Assembly: GCF_014635325.1 (NCBI RefSeq)
Contig: NZ_BMCT01000003.1
Span: 62,001 to 126,000, forward strand
DNA from: Azorhizobium oxalatiphilum
GTDB taxonomy: Bacteria > Pseudomonadota > Alphaproteobacteria > Rhizobiales > Xanthobacteraceae
Length of the DNA stretch: 64,000 nucleotides
Reading direction: 5' to 3'
A program made the position numbers and the translations under genes. Under the pieces are notes generated by a model. It ran no database searches, was not told where the DNA came from, and saw nothing but the letters and a program-made list of their open reading frames with translations. Shown here piece by piece: positions 60,139 through 64,000 of the stretch (positions are counted from its first letter, which is position 1; each line of letters opens with the position of its first letter).

Positions 60139-60408
60139 TCAGTTGTGCGCGGGGCCGGAGTGGGCATCCGTATCCGCGAAGGGACCGGACACCAGCGCGC
60201 CGGCGCTGTGCAGCTGGAGGCCCTTGGCGGTGGGGAGCGCATTGGCGGGCAGCAGGGCTTCGCTGGCGGAAGCGCCGGGCAGGAAGCCCTGCGCGCTCAC
60301 CGCGACCTGCTCGCGATTGGCCTGGGACAGATACTCATCCGCGCTGGCAGCACCCGAGACGGCAAGACCGGCAACAAGGGCGAGGGCGGCATAAGAGAGG
60401 TTACGCAT
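60139..60408 (-). CDS. Small secreted protein, array member 3
   Basis: The 89-residue protein begins MRNLSYAALALVAGLAVSGA, with cleavage expected before DEYLSQANRE, almost identical to the start of member 1 (DEYESQANRD). The mature part has SEALLPANA, shared with member 2, and ends AHSGPAHN, like a truncated form of the PHSGPSHSG ending of member 1. It links the other two as one family. Its upstream DNA does not carry the duplicated region. GGAG precedes the ATG. Confidence 0.8.
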   Translation of the reverse strand: MRNLSYAALALVAGLAVSGAASADEYLSQANREQVAVSAQGFLPGASASEALLPANALPTAKGLQLHSAGALVSGPFADTDAHSGPAHN

Positions 60409-60748
60409 GGGATGTCTCCATTATTCGGCGGGGCGTCGTTCTGGGGGGCGCCCCGTTTCGATGAAGGAGAGATAGTCCCGTTGCCGGTCAGGGATAATAG
60501 CGAGATTTCGACAAGAGTTATCCCGTTTTCAGCATTAATCCGACGGGAACCTCACGGCCGGGCCTGCGTTTGCGCGGCGCCGGAGTGAACGCTGTGGTGC
60601 GGTACAACGCATTGAATATGAGAGATTTTATCTGGGAACTCAATCCTGGGGCTGACCGGATTCACGGCATCAAGGTCGCACCGGACAACTGCATGCGGCC
60701 CGGTTTGATAGGGTGAGCGTACCCTGCGGTATGTGGATAAGTGCAGCC
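60409..60748. other. Intergenic region upstream of array member 3
   Basis: No gene is seen. GGGATAA (60491-60497) and TTATCCC (60518-60524) form an inverted repeat with a 20-bp spacer, about 90-115 bp upstream of array member 3, in the least GC-rich part of the gap. Confidence 0.4.
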
Positions 60749-61822
60749 TCAGGCGGCCTGCGTGGCCACCCCTGCGGCGTCCGCTGCCTCCAGTCTGGTG
60801 CGGGCGACGATCTGCGCCAGCACCTCGGCCCGCTTCTGTGGCGAGCGGCAGCCCTTCAGCAGGCGCGCGAAGCGCTCCAGCGTGCCCTCCTCGAAGGCCG
60901 TGACCACGGTGGCATGGACATAGGATTTCCGGCAGACCGTGGGTGTGTTGGCGAGTTCTTCCGCCGCCGTGCGCACCGCTTCCAGCACCTGCGCCCGCCG
61001 CGCCCGCGCGCTGCCGGCGGGGATGGTCTGCGCCAGCGTCTCCAGCACGCCTGCCGAGGCCACCAGCGTGCGAAAATCCTTCAGCGAGATCGGCGCGCCG
61101 GACATCTCCTTGAGAAAGGCATTCACCTCGCCCGCCCGCACCGGGTGGAGAGCGCCATCGGCGCCGCGATACTGGAACAGCCGCCGTCCCGGCAGGGCTT
61201 TGAGCCGTTGCAGCACGGCGACGAAGCGCGGCATGCACACCTCCTTCTCCACCCTCACGCCGCCCTTGGCGGTGAAGGCGAGCACGGCTTTCGCCTCATC
61301 CTCGATGCGCACATGGGACTTCAGCAGCGTGGTGGCGCCGCGCGTGCCGTGCTCCTTCGCGTAAGTCTCACTGCCGGCGCGGATGGCGGTGAGCGCCACC
61401 AGTTCCACCACGGCGGCGAGGGCAAAATCCTTGCTCACCTCCTCTGTCGCCAGATGGCGGGAGAGGGTACGCCGGATCTTCGGCAGTGCCGCGGCGAGCT
61501 TGGCGAGGCGCTTCGCCTTGCGCCATTCGCGCACCTTCTCCCAATCGGGGTGGTAGCGATATTGCAGCCGCCCCGCCGCATCCCGGCCCACCGCCTGAAG
61601 ATGCGCGCGGGGATCGGGGGCATAACGCACGTCGCCATAGGCCGGCGGCACGGCCAGCGAGGCGAGGCGTTGGACGATGGCAGCGTCCTTGATGGGGCGG
61701 CCCTTGTCGTTGCGATAGGAGAAGCCCTTACCCGCCTTGCGCCGTGCCCATGTGAGGTCTTCCGGTGTGACGAGGACGAGATCGCACTTCCTGGCAAGGC
61801 GGGTGAGGGCGGCGGAGGGCAT
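60749..61822 (-). CDS. DNA topoisomerase IB
   Basis: The 357-residue protein is a poxvirus-like type IB topoisomerase. It has the N-terminal DNA-clamp domain (RKAGKGFSYRNDKG, VPPAYGDVRYAPDPRAHLQA), then catalytic-domain residues in LTAIRAGSETYAKEHGTRGATTLL, LKDFRTLVAS and the nucleophile Tyr in CRKSYVHATVV. It relaxes positive and negative supercoils without ATP. Such enzymes are scattered but common in rhizobia. Start at the ATG at 61822 (MPSAALTRLARK). Confidence 0.93.
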   Translation of the reverse strand: MPSAALTRLARKCDLVLVTPEDLTWARRKAGKGFSYRNDKGRPIKDAAIVQRLASLAVPPAYGDVRYAPDPRAHLQAVGRDAAGRLQYRYHPDWEKVREWRKAKRLAKLAAALPKIRRTLSRHLATEEVSKDFALAAVVELVALTAIRAGSETYAKEHGTRGATTLLKSHVRIEDEAKAVLAFTAKGGVRVEKEVCMPRFVAVLQRLKALPGRRLFQYRGADGALHPVRAGEVNAFLKEMSGAPISLKDFRTLVASAGVLETLAQTIPAGSARARRAQVLEAVRTAAEELANTPTVCRKSYVHATVVTAFEEGTLERFARLLKGCRSPQKRAEVLAQIVARTRLEAADAAGVATQAA

Positions 61823-61992
61823 GACGTATTTCCTCTCCACCGTGCGGTACGCCGGTGGAGAGGGGAATGATTGGGGAGGCGCGGCGGTTCCGGGGGAGCG
61901 CGGTCCCGGATTAATATGCGAACGCTCATTATATCGCCTGAAGCGCCCGTCCGGCTGTACACGCGCCGCGTCCTGCCCCACTGTCCGCGACC

Positions 61993-62691
61993 ATGAGCCA
62001 GACCGTTGCCACCCCCCTCGACCCCATTGCCTTCATCCGCGCCGAGACGCGCCTGCGGCCGGTGCCGCTGGTGCCGGAGATCAGCCTGCATGTGGCCGAC
62101 GAGGCAGTGCCACTCTGGCAGCGCACCGAGGAGGAACTGGGTGCCATGGGCCTCCCGCCGCCCTTCTGGGCCTTCGCGTGGGCCGGGGGGCAGGCGCTCG
62201 CCCGCTACGTGCTCGATCATCCCGAGACGGTTGCTGGTAAGAATGTACTCGACTTCGCCTCCGGATCGGGGCTCGTCGGGCTGGCGGCGCTGCGGGCGGG
62301 GGCGGCCAGTGTGACATGCGCGGACATCGATTCCTTTGCCCGTGCGGCGATCGTGCTGAATCATGGGGTTAATGCCGCTGCTGTCCCTGTCCAAAACGGG
62401 GCCATCCATGTGCCATCGGACAATGTCCTTGGGTCAGATGCGGGCTGGGATACCGTTCTGGCGGGGGACATCTGCTATGAGCGCGATCTGGCGGCCGAGG
62501 TGTTCGGCTGGCTGAAGCAGCTTCAGGCGCGCGGCGCCACGGTCCTGATGGGCGATCCCGGCCGCACCTATCTGCCGCGCGAACAGCTTGAAAAACTTGA
62601 TGAATACGAGGTTCCGGTGACGCGCGAACTGGAGGATCTGGAGATCAAGCGCACCGGCGTCTGGCGACCCCGGCCGGGAGCCGGGGCGTAA
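61993..62691 (+). CDS. Class I SAM-dependent protein lysine methyltransferase-like protein (ETFB-KMT type)
   Basis: The 232-residue protein has the SAM-binding motif VLDFASGSGLVGLAALRAGA with the acidic motif II SVTCADID, then a GDICYERDLA motif post-I block and GDPGRTYLPR. The N-terminus (FIRAETRLRPVPLVPEI) and this layout resemble the alphaproteobacterial counterparts of the mitochondrial electron-transfer-flavoprotein beta lysine methyltransferase. That substrate is inference. It is divergent from the topoisomerase gene. Confidence 0.82.
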   Translation: MSQTVATPLDPIAFIRAETRLRPVPLVPEISLHVADEAVPLWQRTEEELGAMGLPPPFWAFAWAGGQALARYVLDHPETVAGKNVLDFASGSGLVGLAALRAGAASVTCADIDSFARAAIVLNHGVNAAAVPVQNGAIHVPSDNVLGSDAGWDTVLAGDICYERDLAAEVFGWLKQLQARGATVLMGDPGRTYLPREQLEKLDEYEVPVTRELEDLEIKRTGVWRPRPGAGA

Positions 62692-62758
62692 AGGGAACCC
62701 CCGCCGCCGCATGCCGTTGGTGTCCCGAGACCGGCTGCGCCGGAGGAGGGAAATCCCC

Positions 62759-63244
62759 ATGAATACCAATGAGATGAGCATTCACGACATCTGGCAGGAG
62801 ATGGCCGATCGCCATGCCTGCATGCTGATCGATCAAGACGGCGGCCGCCTGCGCGCACGGCCCATGGCCCCGGTGGCGCGGGAGGAGGAGGGGGCGATCT
62901 GGTTCGTCACCGACGTCAATGCCGCCAAGGATGACGAAATACAGGCCAACCCTCAGGTCTGCCTCGCTTTTTCGGACGAGGACGACCACTTCTTCCTGTC
63001 CGTTTCCGGCCGGGCGGAGGTGGTGCGCGACATCGCCAAGCTGAAGGAAATCTGGACCACGCCCATGGAAGCCTATTTCCCCGGCGGGCCCAATGATCCC
63101 AATGCCTTGCTGCTGCGCGTGACGCCCGAACAGGCCGAATGCTGGCAGGGCGACAGCACGCTGGTGACAGGCTTCAAGATGGCCGCCGCCATCCTCGGGG
63201 AGCGCAAGCCCGATCTTGGTACCCATGCCAAGATGCGCCTGTAG
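62759..63244 (+). CDS. Pyridoxamine 5'-phosphate oxidase-like (general stress) flavin-binding protein
   Basis: The 161-residue protein is a split-barrel flavin-binding protein (CMLIDQDGGRLRARPMAPV, GAIWFVTDVNAAKDDEI, VCLAFSDEDDHFFLSVSGRA, TPMEAYFPGG). It resembles the general stress protein 26 group. It probably binds FMN or F420-like cofactors; no true PNPOx activity can be inferred. GGAGGAGGG lies 8 bases ahead of the ATG at 62759. It follows the methyltransferase gene after about 67 bases. Confidence 0.88.
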   Translation: MNTNEMSIHDIWQEMADRHACMLIDQDGGRLRARPMAPVAREEEGAIWFVTDVNAAKDDEIQANPQVCLAFSDEDDHFFLSVSGRAEVVRDIAKLKEIWTTPMEAYFPGGPNDPNALLLRVTPEQAECWQGDSTLVTGFKMAAAILGERKPDLGTHAKMRL

Positions 63245-63302
63245 GCGCTGCTGGAAAAATACATGATATCAAGGTGTTCCGCCCGGTGTCCGGCCGGGCG
63301 GT

Positions 63303-63698
63303 TCAGTCCGTGGTCCGTGCCCGGAGCGCCGCGAAGGCCACCATCAGCCAGCCCGCGATCATCAGCGTGCCACCAAAAGGCGCGCTGCCGCCGAACAGCT
63401 TCATCTCCATCAGCGCCCGTGCCGTCAGGTCTCCCGAAAACAGCAATGTTCCCAGAAGGATGGCCGTTGCTCCCACCAGCAATGGAGCCCGCCCGCGCGT
63501 CAGCTGGATGGCGAAAAGCGCCAGTCCCACCAGCGCTGCCGCATGGAACAGCAGGAAGTCGGCGCCTGTGGCCAGCGACCCACCGGTGATATGCGCCGCC
63601 ACTGCCGCCAGCGCCACGCCGGCTGCCCCGAACAGACCCCCCGCCACAAGCAGCAGGCGGGGCCAGAGGGTGATGGGGCGAGGCAAAGAGGAGGGCAT
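63303..63698 (-). CDS. DUF423 (YgdD-like) membrane protein
   Basis: The 131-residue protein has four membrane helices and the family pattern LFGAAGVALAAVAAH, FLLFHAAALVGLALFA, LLGTLLFSGDL and FGGTLMIAGWLMVA. Function is unknown. The ATG at 63698 has AGGA 8 bases upstream; an ATG two codons earlier is possible. It is convergent with the PNPOx-like gene. Confidence 0.92.
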   Translation of the reverse strand: MPSSLPRPITLWPRLLLVAGGLFGAAGVALAAVAAHITGGSLATGADFLLFHAAALVGLALFAIQLTRGRAPLLVGATAILLGTLLFSGDLTARALMEMKLFGGSAPFGGTLMIAGWLMVAFAALRARTTD

Positions 63699-63746
63699 GC
63701 GCATGGTCCTGTGGAGAAAGGGCGGCGGCGTCAGGATTGCGGTCAA

Positions 63747-64000
63747 TTCCGCGCGAAGAGGCTCCTTCTATAGCCCAGTCAAGCACTTGGCGGCAGCCTG
63801 CACCGACGCGGCACGATGGCTGCAAACGTTGCGGCATGCGGGGCGCGGCGTCGTGTCTCAGCCCAAAGTCTCAAGCGCGCTTGGCTTGTGGCGACCGGGA
63901 GGCGCCACCATAATCCTGACAAAAGGCGGGCGGTGGATCGCAATCAATTGCGGCCACGCTCAAGCGAAACAAGCGGGCCGCGCCCGCAACCGGGAGGCAA
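63747..64000. other. Right-edge intergenic region
   Basis: No gene is seen in these 254 bases. A small hairpin GCGGGC-CGC-GCCCGC at 63973-63987 is followed by GGGAGG at 63992-63997, which would suit the start of a plus-strand gene just outside the window. Confidence 0.35.

Noticed and set aside
63255-63285. FNR-like box near 63270
   Set aside because: TTGATATCATGTAT on the minus strand lacks the second half-site, and the position is between two convergent gene ends.

Overview
This 64 kb window is GC-rich chromosomal DNA of an alphaproteobacterium, most likely a hyphomicrobial (rhizobial-order) lineage near Xanthobacter/Azorhizobium. The reasons are a C4-pathway 5-aminolevulinate synthase (HemA), a full GlnD, homospermidine synthase, PHB metabolism, an ACC deaminase with its divergent Lrp-type regulator, a GCG_CRPN small protein, and an intergenic palindromic repeat of the kind that encodes PLPLAGEG-like tails. 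The genus is inference from gene content only. I see no rRNA, tRNA, insertion sequence, prophage or CRISPR array; it is mostly core genome with accessory pockets.

Layout. 1-7.4 kb: SDR edge fragment and LysR, NlpC/P60 and M17 peptidases, prepilin peptidase and Flp pilin, an MFS exporter with an orphan operator, and a DUF2269/SDR-DoxX pair. 7.5-12.9 kb: glnD divergent from a class A penicillin-binding protein. 12.9-16.1 kb: a minus-strand cluster in which a two-gene module (small cytosolic protein plus secreted LprI/DUF1311-domain protein) occurs twice in tandem, followed by a STY0301-like secreted protein. 16.3-19.6 kb: hemA, with a FixK/FNR-type box, and an ornithine decarboxylase with a long structured leader. 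19.9-31 kb: GNAT, LysR/MFS pair, phosphomannomutase, HrpB helicase, WD40-like protein, acetoacetate decarboxylase and patatin. 31-41.3 kb: TSUP/LysR pair with a perfect 17-bp-arm palindrome, methyltransferase, ChaA-type antiporter, Sel1 protein, EamA, GST, PHB depolymerase and homospermidine synthase. 41.6-45.6 kb: TonB receptor and small envelope proteins. 45.8-53.4 kb: lepA, then a cotranscribed-looking set hemC-hemD-mitofilin-like-hemY-binding protein. 53.6-58.3 kb: tsaD-gpsA, ABM and EVE proteins, acdR/acdS. 58.8-60.4 kb: three related small secreted proteins with duplicated upstream DNA and a 37-38 bp periodic palindrome array. 60.7-63.7 kb: topoisomerase IB, lysine methyltransferase-like protein, PNPOx-like protein, DUF423 protein.

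How the genes work together. HemA, HemC, HemD and the HemY-like protein serve tetrapyrrole synthesis, and the box upstream of hemA suggests low-oxygen control. Ornithine decarboxylase makes putrescine and Hss makes sym-homospermidine. PhaZ, acetoacetate decarboxylase and the patatin fit PHB or ketone-body turnover. AcdS degrades the ethylene precursor ACC, pointing to plant association. The best candidates for something undescribed are the duplicated LprI/small-protein module at 12.9-16.1 kb and the small secreted protein array with periodic palindromes at 58.8-60.4 kb.
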